NCBI RefSeq assembly: GCF_027533845.1 | Contig: NZ_JAPZVN010000009.1 | Span: forward strand, 124,001 to 188,000 | DNA: 64,000 bases | From: Streptomyces sp. RPT161 | GTDB lineage: Bacteria; Actinomycetota; Actinomycetes; Streptomycetales; Streptomycetaceae | Direction: 5' to 3' | Shown here: positions 26,358 through 35,191 of the stretch, in pieces | Numbering within the stretch: position 1 is the first letter of the stretch | Layout of the letters: the number at the start of each line of letters is the position of its first letter | Notes under the pieces: generated by a model | What the model was told of the DNA's origin: nothing | The model's database searches: none | What the model saw: only the letters and a program-made list of their open reading frames with translations | Program-made: the position numbers and the translations under genes

Positions 26358-26987
26358 TCATGCGGTGTGCGGCCGGTGCGCCGGTTCCGAAGGGGCGTCG
26401 AGTGCGCGGATGACGTGGTCGACCAGCCGCTCGAAGTAGCCGGGCTCCAGGGTCGCGTGCCGGACGTGCAAGCGCCAGTAGACCGGGGCGGCGAGCAGGT
26501 CCAGGGCGAGTTCGAGGTCCAGGTCGGCGGGAAGCTCACCGCGCTCGACGGCGCGCCGCAATGTGACCGTGCCCAGCGCGCGCCGTGGTTCGCCGATGGC
26601 GGTCCGGATCGCCTCGGCCAGCGCGGGGTTCCGCCCGGCTTCCGCGGTCAGGTCCGGCAGGATGGTCGCCAGCCGGGGATGGGTCAACCAGTCGTGCACC
26701 GCGCGCAGCGTGGCCAGCAGGTCCTCGCGCAGTGACCCGGCGTCGGGGACGTCGGCGAGCGGAACGCTGAACTCCGACAGCACGGCGATCACCATGTCCT
26801 GTTTCGACGGCCACCGTCGGTACAGGGCGCTCTTGCCGACCTTCGCGCGTTTGGCCACCGCCTCCATCGACAGCCGCACATAGCCGTGCGCGGCCAGTTC
26901 GTCGAGAACGGCCTCGGTGATGGCGGAGGTGATGCGCGGCTGGAAGACGGCGGCGCCGGTCGGCGTGCGGCGGGGGCTCTCGGTCAT
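26358..26987 (-). CDS. TetR-family regulator (TetR_C_11-like)
   Basis: A 209-residue repressor. The HTH reads LSMEAVAKRAKVGKSALYRR then WPSKQDMV. The C-domain (AVHDWLTHPRLATILPDLTA, LDLLAAPVYWRLHVRHA) is like TetR_C_11. It is divergent from an NTF2-like/NmrA gene pair, and two near-identical palindromes centred on GGTACC lie exactly between them, so it almost certainly binds there and controls both directions. The ligand is unknown. Confidence 0.92.
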   Translation of the reverse strand: MTESPRRTPTGAAVFQPRITSAITEAVLDELAAHGYVRLSMEAVAKRAKVGKSALYRRWPSKQDMVIAVLSEFSVPLADVPDAGSLREDLLATLRAVHDWLTHPRLATILPDLTAEAGRNPALAEAIRTAIGEPRRALGTVTLRRAVERGELPADLDLELALDLLAAPVYWRLHVRHATLEPGYFERLVDHVIRALDAPSEPAHRPHTA

Positions 26988-27005
26988 GTGCCCAGGATAC
27001 GTGTG

Positions 27006-27062
27006 GACGGGACGGTACCGTCCCGTCTAGGCTCCCCCAGGACAGGACGGTACCGTCCCGTC
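27006..27062. promoter_or_regulatory. Tandem palindromic TetR operators
   Basis: Two 22-base palindromes, at 27006-27027 (perfect) and 27041-27062 (one arm mismatch), share the core GGGACGGTACCGTCCC or close to it, with centres 35 bases apart. They occupy the gap between the divergent TetR gene and the NTF2-like gene. Confidence 0.75.
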
Positions 27063-27086
27063 CATTCTGGAGTGACTGGAGTCCCC

Positions 27087-27545
27087 ATGCCCGGAACACC
27101 ACGGACCCCCCGCGACCTCGTCGAAGAGGCGCTCCGCCTGCTGCTGGCCAAGGACATGGCCGGTTTCGCGGGCCTGTGGGCCGAAGACGGGATCCTGGAG
27201 TTCCCGTTCGCGTCGGCCGGCTATCCACAGCGCCTGGAGGGCCGCGACGCCGTACGGGAGTACCTGCGCGACTACAACGACCATGTGATCCCCACGGCGG
27301 TCGTCTCGCGCACCGTGCACGAGACGGCCGACCCCGAGGTGGTCGTCGTCGAGTTCGAGGTGGACGGCACCGTGGTGGCCACCCAACGCCCCTACCGCAT
27401 GAGCTACATCGCGGTGCTCACCGCCCGCGGCGGTGAGATCGCGCACTACCGGGACTACTGGAGCCCACTGGCCGCCGCCGAAGCGATGGGCGGCAGCGTC
27501 GATGAACTCACCGCCGCCTTCGCCGGTGAGGAGGCGCACGCGTGA
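27087..27545 (+). CDS. NTF2-like/SnoaL-type protein
   Basis: A 152-residue cone-shaped NTF2-fold protein. Landmarks are RDLVEEALRLLLAKDMAGFA, LWAEDGILEFPFASAGYPQR, the acidic strand VVEFEVDGTVV and GEIAHYRDYWSPLAAAEAMG. Such proteins act as small isomerases, hydrolases or ligand carriers. It overlaps the NmrA-like gene by GTGA and is presumably repressed by the divergent TetR via the tandem palindromes. The start is ATG 27087 with GGAG upstream. Substrate is unknown. Confidence 0.85.
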   Translation: MPGTPRTPRDLVEEALRLLLAKDMAGFAGLWAEDGILEFPFASAGYPQRLEGRDAVREYLRDYNDHVIPTAVVSRTVHETADPEVVVVEFEVDGTVVATQRPYRMSYIAVLTARGGEIAHYRDYWSPLAAAEAMGGSVDELTAAFAGEEAHA

Positions 27546-28393
27546 GCCCGCGTCCCACCACGCTGGTCATCGGCGGAACCGGCACCACCGGCAGCCGGGT
27601 CGCCACCCTGCTGCGCGACCGGTCGGCCGCCGTGCGCATAGCCACCAGGCGGCCGGTGGAAGGCAACGCCGAGCACATCCGGTTCGACTGGGCCGATCCG
27701 GCCACCCACAGCGCGGCGTGGGCCGGGGTGGACCGGATCTACCTGGTCGCCCCCATCGGCGCGGCCGACCCGGCGCCCATCGTCGAGCCGTTCCTGGACG
27801 GCGCGCTGGCGGCCGGAGTACGGCGCGTCGTACTACTGAGCTCGTCCGCCATCCCCGAGGGCGCCACGGGGGTCGGCGCCCTGCACCGCATGGTGCGCAC
27901 GGTGGTGCCGGAGTGGACCGTACTGCGGCCTTCGTGGTTCATGCAGAACTTCGTCGGTGACCACCCGGTCGCCCACGGCATCCGGGCCGACCGGGAGATC
28001 GTCACCGCCACCGGCGCCGGCCGGGTGGCCTTCGTGGACGCCGACGACATCGCGGCGGTCGCCGTGCGGGCCCTGCTGGACGCCGTACCGCACAACACCG
28101 AGCACCTGATCACCGGCCCCGAAGCCATCGGCTACGCCGATGCCGCCGACATCATCACCAGGACGACCGGGCTGACGATCCGCCACCGTTCAGTCAGCAC
28201 GCGGGATCTCGCCACCCGCATCGCCGCCGCTGGCGTCCCGGCAGAGTTCGCCGCGGTCCTCGCCGCTCTCGACGAGGACATCCGGCACGGCGCGGAGGAC
28301 CGCGTCTCCCCGGCTGTCCAGGCGGTCATCGGGCGCCCCCCGCGGTCGTTCAGCGAGTTCGTCACGTCCCACCGGAACGCCTTCACCGCGTGA
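27542..28393 (+). CDS. NAD(P)-binding NmrA-like atypical SDR
   Basis: A 283-residue Rossmann protein. TTLVIGGTGTTGSRVATLLR carries the GGxGxxG dinucleotide motif. DRIYLVAPIG, RRVVLLSSSAIPEGA, WTVLRPSWFMQNFV and FVDADDIAAVAVRALLD are typical of NmrA/ergot-alkaloid-like SDRs. It is translationally coupled to the NTF2-like gene and under the same TetR control. The pair likely acts on one small carbonyl metabolite, or the protein is a redox sensor. Confidence 0.9.
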   Translation: MSPRPTTLVIGGTGTTGSRVATLLRDRSAAVRIATRRPVEGNAEHIRFDWADPATHSAAWAGVDRIYLVAPIGAADPAPIVEPFLDGALAAGVRRVVLLSSSAIPEGATGVGALHRMVRTVVPEWTVLRPSWFMQNFVGDHPVAHGIRADREIVTATGAGRVAFVDADDIAAVAVRALLDAVPHNTEHLITGPEAIGYADAADIITRTTGLTIRHRSVSTRDLATRIAAAGVPAEFAAVLAALDEDIRHGAEDRVSPAVQAVIGRPPRSFSEFVTSHRNAFTA

Positions 28394-28415
28394 CACCGCT
28401 TCCCACCGGAAGGAG

Positions 28416-28649
28416 GTGGCCCGCCGCTCCCGCGCACCGCACGACGAGGAGTTCGACAAGATCCTGCAACAGGCCATCGACACCGACCCGACGATGCGCT
28501 GGGCCTGCGGCCACGGCCGCTACGTCATGGCAGCCGGGACCGCCCGGCAGTGCACCGCCGAGCAGGGCGCGGACGCCCATGGCCACTCAGGAGCACAGCG
28601 ACTGGCACTGGCCCTGATCTACGACTGGCTCGACGACACCCTGACGTAG
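28416..28649 (+). CDS. Small hypothetical protein (77 aa)
   Basis: A GTG-started frame of 77 residues beginning right after the NmrA-like gene. It contains EEFDKILQQAIDTDPTMRWA, CGHGRYVMAAG and LALALIYDWLDDTLT. The composition is coding-like and the helical C-terminus is plausible, but I do not recognise the family. A GGAGG overlaps the first codon too closely to be its own ribosome binding site, so the start may be wrong or it may be read by coupling. Confidence 0.4.
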   Translation: MARRSRAPHDEEFDKILQQAIDTDPTMRWACGHGRYVMAAGTARQCTAEQGADAHGHSGAQRLALALIYDWLDDTLT

Positions 28650-28711
28650 TGGCGCTCCGGCGTACGGCTGGGCCGAGTTGGGTGTTCAACAGCGTTTCCC
28701 ACACAGCGTGT

Positions 28712-28744
28712 CCGTTCCGGTGACAGGCGCTGTCCCCGGAACGG
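28712..28744. terminator. Hairpin, possible terminator
   Basis: Arms CCGTTCCGGTGACAG and CTGTCCCCGGAACGG pair over 15 bases with one mismatch and a 3-base loop. There is no T tract. It lies after the small ORF and before the LysR gene; it could instead be a regulator site. Confidence 0.4.
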
Positions 28745-28834
28745 CAGCGGCCCCGACGAGCGCATACCTGCGATGATCGACGGGCGGCCGTCTCCGGGGA
28801 GATGGCCGCCTGACTCGTCTGGCGGGGAGTGTTG

Positions 28835-29695
28835 ATGGATCTGCGGCAGATGGAGGTCGTCGTCGCGGTCGCTGAAGAAGGCGGATTCACCGCGGCCGCA
28901 CGGCGGTTGCACGTGGTGCAGTCTGCGGTGTCCGGTACGGTGCGCGCGCTGGAGAAGGAGCTCGGTATCCAGCTGTTTGACCGCACCACGCACCGGGTCG
29001 CCCTGACCGCGGCTGGTGAGGCGTTCGTTCCGGCTGCCCGCGCGACGCTGCGGGCGGCGGAGCAGGCCCGGGCGGCGGCCGACGCCGCCAGGGGCGAGCT
29101 GCGAGGACAGGTCACCGTCGGCACGATGCAGGGCGTCTGGGTCGGCCTGCACCGTGCACTGGCTGCTCTGCGGGCGGAACACCCCCGTGTGGTGGTCCGG
29201 CTCCGGCAGGCGGCGGTGTCCGACATCCGGCAGTCGCTGCGCGACGGATCGGTGGACCTCGCCGTGGTCGCTTTCGACCGCCAGCAGCAGCGGGGGCTGG
29301 TGACCCGGCTGCTGGTACGCGAGGAGATGGTGCTCGCGGCATCACCGGCTCGTGCCTTCGCCCAGGCGGACCGGGTCGCGTACGCCGAGATCGCCCCGGT
29401 GCCGTTCGTTGACTTCGCGCCCGGCTGGGCGATCCGCTCCGCGGTGGACCGGGCCTTTCGCACCGCCGGGGTCGAGCGCGGCGCGGCCTTCGAGGTCAAT
29501 GACATCGTCGCGGCGTCCGAACTGGTCCGGCACGACCTCGGGGTCTGTGTCATGCCGGAGTCGGTCGCCGCCCGTTTCCCCGACCTGTCCCTGCGCAGGT
29601 TCGTCCGGCAACCGCCGCGCTGGAACGTCATGGCGGTGCGGCCCGCCGGCGAGGCACCCCCGGCGGTCGCCGCGTTGCTGCGGCACATTGTCTGA
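28835..29695 (+). CDS. LysR-family transcriptional regulator
   Basis: A 286-residue regulator. The N-terminal wHTH reads MDLRQMEVVVAVAEEGGFTA, then ARRLHVVQSAVSGTVRALEK. A two-lobed ligand domain follows (LRGQVTVGTMQGVWVGLHRA onward). ATG 28835 is chosen with GGGGAG 6 bases upstream; GTG 28829 is an alternative. It is convergent with the downstream MFS gene, whose promoter is distant, so its target may lie elsewhere. Confidence 0.9.
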   Translation: MDLRQMEVVVAVAEEGGFTAAARRLHVVQSAVSGTVRALEKELGIQLFDRTTHRVALTAAGEAFVPAARATLRAAEQARAAADAARGELRGQVTVGTMQGVWVGLHRALAALRAEHPRVVVRLRQAAVSDIRQSLRDGSVDLAVVAFDRQQQRGLVTRLLVREEMVLAASPARAFAQADRVAYAEIAPVPFVDFAPGWAIRSAVDRAFRTAGVERGAAFEVNDIVAASELVRHDLGVCVMPESVAARFPDLSLRRFVRQPPRWNVMAVRPAGEAPPAVAALLRHIV

Positions 29696-29721
29696 CCGCT
29701 GGGCACATCACGTGACAGCTG

Positions 29722-29749
29722 GCTCCGGCACCCGATCGGGTGCCGGAGC
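29722..29749. terminator. Bidirectional hairpin terminator
   Basis: A perfect 28-base palindrome with arms GCTCCGGCACCCGA and TCGGGTGCCGGAGC. It sits between the convergent LysR and MFS genes. Confidence 0.75.
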
Positions 29750-29775
29750 ACGTGTGCCGGGCGGCCTGTGCCCCG

Positions 29776-31020
29776 TCAGCTCGTGCCGCGGCCGACCGCG
29801 CGGCGTTCGGTGGTCCAGTAGGCAAGGGCCAGCGCGGGTAGGGCGGCACCGAGAACGGTCACCGCGGTCCAGCCTCCGGAGCGGTAGGCGATGGAGCCGA
29901 GCTGGGACCCGAGCGCACCGCCGACGAAGAAGGTGGCGATGAAGGCGCTGTTCAGGCGGGCGCGGGCAGTTGGGTCCAGCCGGTAGATGGTGTGCTGACC
30001 GAGAATGAGGGAGGTCTGTACGGCCATGTCGAGCAGGACCGCGGCCAGTGCGATCGGCACGATGCCGTGCTGCCCGAAGCCGGCGAGCGCGAAGGCGAGT
30101 GCCCCCACGGCGAACGCCGCGCCGGACATCGGCCGTACCAGCTCGCGGTCGGCCCAGCGGCCGGCCAACGGTGCCACGGCCGCCCCGGCCGCGCCGACCA
30201 GGGCGAAGACTCCGACGCCGATCGGCGAGTAGTGGAACCGCGGGCCGGTGAGCATGAACGAGACCGTGGTCCAAAAGGCGCTGAAAGCGCCGAACATCGC
30301 CGCCTGGTACAGCGCTCGGCGCACCAACACCGGGTGGCCGCGCACCAGTTGGACGGTCGAGCGCAGAACGTGGTGGTAGGGGACGTCGGTGGTCGGGGCC
30401 TGCTGAGGTAGGGCCAGGTGCAGGGCCAGCGCGAGGAGGGCCATGAGGACCGCGGAGCCCAGGTAGACCACGCGCCAACCGGCGGCGTCGGAGACCAGGC
30501 TGCTGAGCGTGCGGGAGAGCAGGATGCCGGTGAGCAGACCGCTCATCACCCGGCCGACGATCCGGCCCCGGGTGTGGTCGGGGGCCAGGCTCGCGGCGAA
30601 CGGGACCAGTATCTGGGCCACAACCGAGGTGGCTCCGCTGATCAGGGAGGCGATCAGGAGCATCGGGAAGCTGGTCGCCGCACCCGCTGCGGCCAACGCG
30701 AGGGTGGTGACCGCCAGCAGGATGGTCACCAGGCGGCGCTTCTCCATCCGGTCACCGAGCGGGACCAGGAAGAGCATGCCCACCACATAGCCGATCTGGG
30801 TGATCGTGATCAGTGCGCCGGCGGTGGCGGTGTCGACCCGGAAGAACGCGCTCAGTGAGGACAGCAGGGGCTGGGCGTAGTAGAGGTTGGCGACCGTCAT
30901 GCCGGAGGCGGCGGCCAGGAGTGCCACCAGCCAGCCGGGTACGGCGGACGCGGCCTTCGATGTCGGGGTGTCGTGCCCGATGGCACGGGTCGTACGAACG
31001 GGGCCGGGAGTCGGGGGCAT
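29776..31020 (-). CDS. MFS transporter (DHA-type efflux, YbcL/AraJ-like)
   Basis: A 414-residue membrane protein with 12 predicted helices. MTVANLYYAQPLLSSLSAFF is the first-helix signature of this MFS subgroup; LGDRMEKRRLVTILL is loop 2-3, and GRIVGRVMSGLLTGILLSRT is motif C-like. It probably exports small molecules or drugs. ATG 31020 gives a short cytoplasmic N-terminus; the open frame runs to 31242 through Arg/Pro-rich sequence that does not look coding. No regulator is directly adjacent on its 5' side. Confidence 0.9.
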   Translation of the reverse strand: MPPTPGPVRTTRAIGHDTPTSKAASAVPGWLVALLAAASGMTVANLYYAQPLLSSLSAFFRVDTATAGALITITQIGYVVGMLFLVPLGDRMEKRRLVTILLAVTTLALAAAGAATSFPMLLIASLISGATSVVAQILVPFAASLAPDHTRGRIVGRVMSGLLTGILLSRTLSSLVSDAAGWRVVYLGSAVLMALLALALHLALPQQAPTTDVPYHHVLRSTVQLVRGHPVLVRRALYQAAMFGAFSAFWTTVSFMLTGPRFHYSPIGVGVFALVGAAGAAVAPLAGRWADRELVRPMSGAAFAVGALAFALAGFGQHGIVPIALAAVLLDMAVQTSLILGQHTIYRLDPTARARLNSAFIATFFVGGALGSQLGSIAYRSGGWTAVTVLGAALPALALAYWTTERRAVGRGTS

Positions 31021-31293
31021 CGGCTGGGGCTCTCTCGGGCAGGGGCTTCGCGGTGTTGAGCGGCTGCTTCGGCGCTCGCACGGGTACAGCGCGCATGGGC
31101 ACCGGAGGCTTCCCCTGTCGTGGCGATGATCCGGGACAACGGTTATCTGAGTCTGAGATGACTGCCGTGGGCTGTCTCTCACAGCCCTCGCTGGAACGGG
31201 CCCGGCGTGTGACGGCTCGCCTCGGGGAGTTCGCCGAACCAAAGAGCGGGGGCGGGCCGCCGAAGCGCATGCCGTGACTCTGCGGGGCGTACG
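31021..31293. other. Intergenic region upstream of MFS gene
   Basis: No gene is supported here. It should carry the MFS promoter; I see no clear palindrome in it apart from the terminator-like repeats that begin at 31294. Confidence 0.35.
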
Positions 31294-31341
31294 GTAACCG
31301 CGGTTACGGCGGTCATCTCCGTTGCCGCGGGCCGCGGTAAC
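31294..31341 (-). terminator. Two consecutive inverted repeats downstream of the phosphotransferase gene
   Basis: GTTGCCGCGG-G-CCGCGGTAAC at 31321-31341 starts 10 bases past the phosphotransferase stop. A perfect GTAACCGCGGTTAC lies at 31294-31307. The shared GTAACCGCGG element could also be a binding site, but the position favours termination. Confidence 0.45.
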
Positions 31342-31350
31342 GGGGAGCCG

Positions 31351-32250
31351 TCAGACATCTGCCAGGACCGCCCGGATGACGTGCCGGGCGTTGTGCGTCA
31401 TCGCCTGGTTCGTCTTCCGGTAGTACGGGAGGGCGATCAGCGCCTGCGAGAGGGTCCGGCCCCGGCCGCGCCTCCAGGTCGCGTCGTCCACACCGAGCGT
31501 CTCGCGGAAGACCTCCCGCGCTTCGGCCGGCAGCAGGTTCCACGCCGGAAACAGATCGCAGGCCGGGTCGCCCGCCCCCATGCAGCCGAAGTCGATCACC
31601 GAGGTCAGCCTGCCACCGCCCACCAGCAGGTTGCCCGGCATCAGATCGGCATGCAGCCACACCGGCGGCCCGTCCCAGGCCGGGGCGCGCAGCGCGTCTT
31701 CCCAAACCGCGGTCGCGGCATCGCAGTCGACGCCCTCCTGAGGGATCCCGCGCAGTTCCTCGATCGCCGCCCGGGTCGACGCGTCGAGCGCGGCGAGCGG
31801 CCCGCCGCGGTGGGCCCGCGGCGCTCCCGGCAGGGTGATGCTCCGCATCGCCGCCACGAACTCGGCCAGATCCTTGGCCAGCAGCACGGGCTCGCTCAGC
31901 GCCCCCACCTCGGGGTTCTCCCCCGCCAGCCACCCGTACACCGACCAGGGCCACGGATACCCCTCGCCGGGCTCCCCTGCCCCGCGTACCTCGGGGATGG
32001 CCGTGGGCAGCCGGGATGCGAGGAGAGGCAGCCACTCCCGCTCCATCGACACGTCCTTGGCTCCGCCCTCCACCAGCGGTAGCCGTACGACCATGCCGTC
32101 GCCCAGCCGGTACATGGCGTTGACCGTGCCGCCGGACGGAAAGCGCTCCACCGCCAGCCCCGCCCACTGCGGGAACTGAGCGGCGATCAGCCGCCGTACG
32201 AGCTCGTCGTCGATGGGGTGCATGCCGGGATGCGGCTGACCTGTGCTCAT
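31351..32250 (-). CDS. Aminoglycoside phosphotransferase (APH)-fold kinase
   Basis: A 299-residue kinase of the APH/choline-kinase fold. FPSGGTVNAMYRLGDGMVVR is the nucleotide-binding lobe. The Brenner-type motif VWLHADLMPGNLLV gives the catalytic Asp and Asn, and VIDFGCMGAGDPACD supplies the Mg-binding Asp. It phosphorylates a small hydroxylated molecule; homologues in streptomycetes are common and mostly not resistance enzymes, so a resistance role should not be assumed. It is divergent from the sirtuin gene. Confidence 0.9.
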   Translation of the reverse strand: MSTGQPHPGMHPIDDELVRRLIAAQFPQWAGLAVERFPSGGTVNAMYRLGDGMVVRLPLVEGGAKDVSMEREWLPLLASRLPTAIPEVRGAGEPGEGYPWPWSVYGWLAGENPEVGALSEPVLLAKDLAEFVAAMRSITLPGAPRAHRGGPLAALDASTRAAIEELRGIPQEGVDCDAATAVWEDALRAPAWDGPPVWLHADLMPGNLLVGGGRLTSVIDFGCMGAGDPACDLFPAWNLLPAEAREVFRETLGVDDATWRRGRGRTLSQALIALPYYRKTNQAMTHNARHVIRAVLADV

Positions 32251-32631
32251 GGGACGCCATCCGACCGGTGGTGCCCTGCGGGCGTCAAACCCTTTTGGTG
32301 TTGGTCAGTCCAGCCGTGCCCGCGCCGACGACAGCCCGCTGGCCTGCCATTGAGAAGCACGTCAACTCGGCGTACGCCAGGCTCGATTCGGCCGAGGAGC
32401 CACAACTCCACTGCCGGTCAGCGCCGTTCTGGCGTACCTGCGCCACGCACCGGACCGCTCGGCATAGGGCGTGGTGTGGCCGGCCCACCGGGTGCGGGGT
32501 GGGAGCCACTCACTTGCCGGGGGCCGCGTTCGCGGGGGCAGGACGGCCGCGGCGCGCGCGGCCCGGCGTGTCTGAGCCCCGGGCCGGGAAACCCGGTCGC
32601 CCGCCGTCGGCAGGCTGCGTACGCTCGACGC
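32251..32631. other. Divergent intergenic region, no gene seen
   Basis: This 381-base stretch separates the phosphotransferase and sirtuin genes. Open frames in it are Arg/Pro-rich and lack ribosome binding sites. It presumably holds the two divergent promoters. Confidence 0.4.
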
Positions 32632-33372
32632 ATGAACACGCGTGCGCCGCTTGTCGTCGTCCTCAGCGGGGCCGGGATCTCCACGGACTCGGGCATCCCC
32701 GACTACCGGGGGCCGAACGGGCTGTGGCGGCGCGATCCGGGGGCGGAGAAGCTGGTCACCTACCAGCACTACATGGCGGATCCCGAGATCCGCCGCCGGT
32801 CGTGGCGCATGCGGTGCGACGGCCCGACGCTGCGGGCGCGGCCGAACGAGGCGCATCGGGCGGTGGTCCGGCTGGAGCGTTCCGGGGTGCCGGTACGGGT
32901 GATCACGCAGAACGTGGACGGTCTGCACCAGCTCGCGGGCATGCCTGCCAGAAAGGTGCTTGAACTGCACGGCACCGCCCGCGAGGTGGTCTGCACGGAA
33001 TGTGCGGAGCGTTCCGCGATGGAGGAGGCGCTGGAGCGGGTGCGGGCGGGCGACCCGGATCCGGCGTGCGCGCGGTGCGGTGGAATCCTGAAGTCCGCGA
33101 CGGTGATGTTCGGTCAGGCGCTGGATCCCGAGGTGTTGGGCCAGGCGATGGCCATCGCGAAGGCCGCCGAGATCTTCATCGCGGTCGGCACCAGTCTCCG
33201 GGTCCAGCCCGCCGCGTCCCTCGCCGGACTGGCGGCCCAGCACGGCGCCCGCCTGGTCATCGTCAACGCCGAGCCGACCCCGTACGACCCGCTCGCCGAC
33301 GAGATCGTCCGCGAGCCCATCGGCACGGCGCTGCCCGCGCTACTGGATGGCATCACGGCGAGGACGGCGTGA
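32632..33372 (+). CDS. Sir2-family NAD-dependent protein deacylase
   Basis: A 246-residue cytoplasmic sirtuin. GAGIS at 13-17, QNVDGLH at 93-99 and catalytic H113 (ELHGTA) are intact. The zinc module has CTEC (C121, C124) and CARC (C146, C149). NAD-binding GTSLRVQPAASL and IVNAEPT follow. It removes acetyl or other acyl groups from lysines. ATG 32632 gives the standard short N-terminus; the frame runs far upstream through non-family sequence. Streptomycetes usually have two such enzymes. Confidence 0.93.
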   Translation: MNTRAPLVVVLSGAGISTDSGIPDYRGPNGLWRRDPGAEKLVTYQHYMADPEIRRRSWRMRCDGPTLRARPNEAHRAVVRLERSGVPVRVITQNVDGLHQLAGMPARKVLELHGTAREVVCTECAERSAMEEALERVRAGDPDPACARCGGILKSATVMFGQALDPEVLGQAMAIAKAAEIFIAVGTSLRVQPAASLAGLAAQHGARLVIVNAEPTPYDPLADEIVREPIGTALPALLDGITARTA

Positions 33373-33391
33373 GCACGTGTCAGCCGAACGG

Positions 33392-33513
33392 CGCGCCGAC
33401 GTCGGCGCGTTGAGGTGAGCGCCCGCCCCACGTGAGCCGTGTCGTCCGGTCGTGGCGAATGTGGGCGCGTCGAAGCGAGAGTGGACCGCACGCTCGATCG
33501 CGTGCGGCCCACT
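33392..33513. terminator. Two hairpins between convergent sirtuin and phosphodiesterase genes
   Basis: CGCGCCGACGTCGGCGCG at 33392-33409 is an 18-base perfect palindrome. AGTGGACCGCACGC and GCGTGCGGCCCACT at 33480-33513 pair over 14 bases with one mismatch around a 6-base loop. The second is 20 bases from the phosphodiesterase stop and probably terminates that gene. Confidence 0.6.
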
Positions 33514-33532
33514 CGGGCTGGGTTGACTCGGG

Positions 33533-35191
33533 TCAGTGGACCGGCAGCACCTGGGTGTGGTCCTTCTGGACAGCCTCCAGGTTCCGCGGGTCCAGGCCCA
33601 GGAGCGCCAGGATCGTCGGCGCGATCTGGGCGGTCTCGACCTGCCCGGACTTGGTGACGCCCGCCGGGGTACCGGCGCCGGAGACGACGAGCGGGACGTT
33701 CAGGTCGTCGGCGTGGGCGCCGCCGTGCTCCGCGATCTTGCTCTTGCCGCCGGTGTAGACCACGCCGTACTTGGCGATGCCGAACAGGTCCGGCACACGC
33801 GGGTCACCAGGCTTGACGCCGAAGTACTGGGCGGCTTCCCTGCCCGCGTAGACCTTGCTGAGGCCGCTGTTGGTGAACGCCTTGGCGTTGCCGTTGATGT
33901 CGTTGCCCTGGCCGCTCTGGGCGAGCAGGTACTGCTTGGCGAACGACGTGGCCTCAGCCGAGCGGTCGCCCAGCCACAGCAGCATGCCGTCGTCGTCAAC
34001 GGAGTGCGCGACGAGATCACCGGCGCCCGGGTGCTTCTTCTTCCACGCGGCGTTGAGCCCGTCGAGCAGCGGACCGTCGTCGATGCGGGTGAGGGCCTTG
34101 GGGTCGGTCGGCGACTGACCGTGCTTGGCGGACAGGATGATGTCCGTGCTGGAGCCGAGCCCCTGGGCCTGGATCTCCTTGACCAGCGCGCCGACCTCGG
34201 TGTTGACGAAGTCAAGGTTCTTCTGCAGCAGCGGCCCGGGCACGCCCTTGGCCGCGTAACCGCCCTTGAGGCCCTCGGAGATGGGGAGCTTCTGGGCGGT
34301 GGAGACCGACTGGAAGTTCATGCCGAAGATCGCCGGTGTGCCGACCTTGTGGCTGCGGGAGTGGTCGTAGCCGTCGATCTCGTTGAGGACGGCCTTGACC
34401 TTGTAGTTGTCGTACTGCTCGGTGGCCTTGTTGTCGGTGGTCCAGTCGCCACCGGCCGGGTAGCCCGGGGCGTTGCTGTTGATCTCCGGGGAGAACTGGT
34501 CCTGGATGCCGGTGCCGGAGGGGCCGTTGAGGATGTCGTAGGCGGCGTGCTTGTCCGACCAGGCGGTGCGCAGACCGGCGTTGCGGGCCACGTTGAAGAC
34601 GGTGTTCACCTGCAGGTACGAGTGCGGGTACACCGGCTTGCAGGTCTTGGGGTCGACCGGCAGCTTGCTCGGGTCCAGCAGGCTCTGCGGCTGGCCGGTC
34701 ATCTGCAGGATGCCGCTGGGCAGGTTCTTCAGGCCCTGACCGGCGTCGAGGGCGGCCTTGTTCCTGTCCATGTCCTCGGTCATGTCCACCTCGGCGCCGG
34801 GCTTGACGCCCTTGCAGTTGGTGGTGCCGGCCGGAAGCAGGGCGTGGTTGTACACGTCGTCGTAGTAGATGCCGGTGGTGCCCGGACCGCCGCCGGTGGC
34901 CTGGGCGGCCATGCCCGGGAAGGAGTCCGAGGGCGTGGTGGTGTGCGCGTTGGTGTACTGCACGCCGCCGTTCACCAGCCGGGCCAGCGCCGAGGCGGGG
35001 TGATGGGCGACGTACCAGGCCAGGTCCGACTGGTGCAGGCCGTCGACGGAGAGCAGCAGGACGTGCTTGGCCGAGGCCTTCTGCTGCGGGGCCGGGGAGC
35101 CGGTGAGTTCCGACGCCGCGGCGAGCGAGCCCCCGGCGAGGGTGGTGGCGACGCCGAGGATGGCGGCCAGTCGAATGGATCGGCGGGTCAC
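33533..35191 (-). CDS. Secreted alkaline phosphatase-superfamily phosphodiesterase
   Basis: A 552-residue exported protein of the type I phosphodiesterase/nucleotide pyrophosphatase group. A signal peptide covers about the first 28 residues (VTRRSIRLAAILGVATTLAG). The metal site begins KHVLLLSVDGLH; the catalytic Thr/Ser region reads NAHTTTPSDSFPGMAAQATG; further ligands lie in SAKHGQSP and EHGGAHADDLNVPLVV. GTG 35191 has GGAG 6 bases upstream, selected over the open frame to 35401. It would hydrolyse phosphate diesters or monoesters outside the cell; substrate is unknown. PhoP boxes were not found. Confidence 0.87.
   Translation of the reverse strand: MTRRSIRLAAILGVATTLAGGSLAAASELTGSPAPQQKASAKHVLLLSVDGLHQSDLAWYVAHHPASALARLVNGGVQYTNAHTTTPSDSFPGMAAQATGGGPGTTGIYYDDVYNHALLPAGTTNCKGVKPGAEVDMTEDMDRNKAALDAGQGLKNLPSGILQMTGQPQSLLDPSKLPVDPKTCKPVYPHSYLQVNTVFNVARNAGLRTAWSDKHAAYDILNGPSGTGIQDQFSPEINSNAPGYPAGGDWTTDNKATEQYDNYKVKAVLNEIDGYDHSRSHKVGTPAIFGMNFQSVSTAQKLPISEGLKGGYAAKGVPGPLLQKNLDFVNTEVGALVKEIQAQGLGSSTDIILSAKHGQSPTDPKALTRIDDGPLLDGLNAAWKKKHPGAGDLVAHSVDDDGMLLWLGDRSAEATSFAKQYLLAQSGQGNDINGNAKAFTNSGLSKVYAGREAAQYFGVKPGDPRVPDLFGIAKYGVVYTGGKSKIAEHGGAHADDLNVPLVVSGAGTPAGVTKSGQVETAQIAPTILALLGLDPRNLEAVQKDHTQVLPVH

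Noticed and set aside
27006-27062. CRISPR-like repeat pair
   Set aside because: Only two copies, perfectly palindromic, in a divergent promoter; fits TetR operators.
31351-32250. Aminoglycoside resistance gene
   Set aside because: The kinase fold is present, but streptomycete genomes carry many APH-like kinases and nothing ties this one to an antibiotic.
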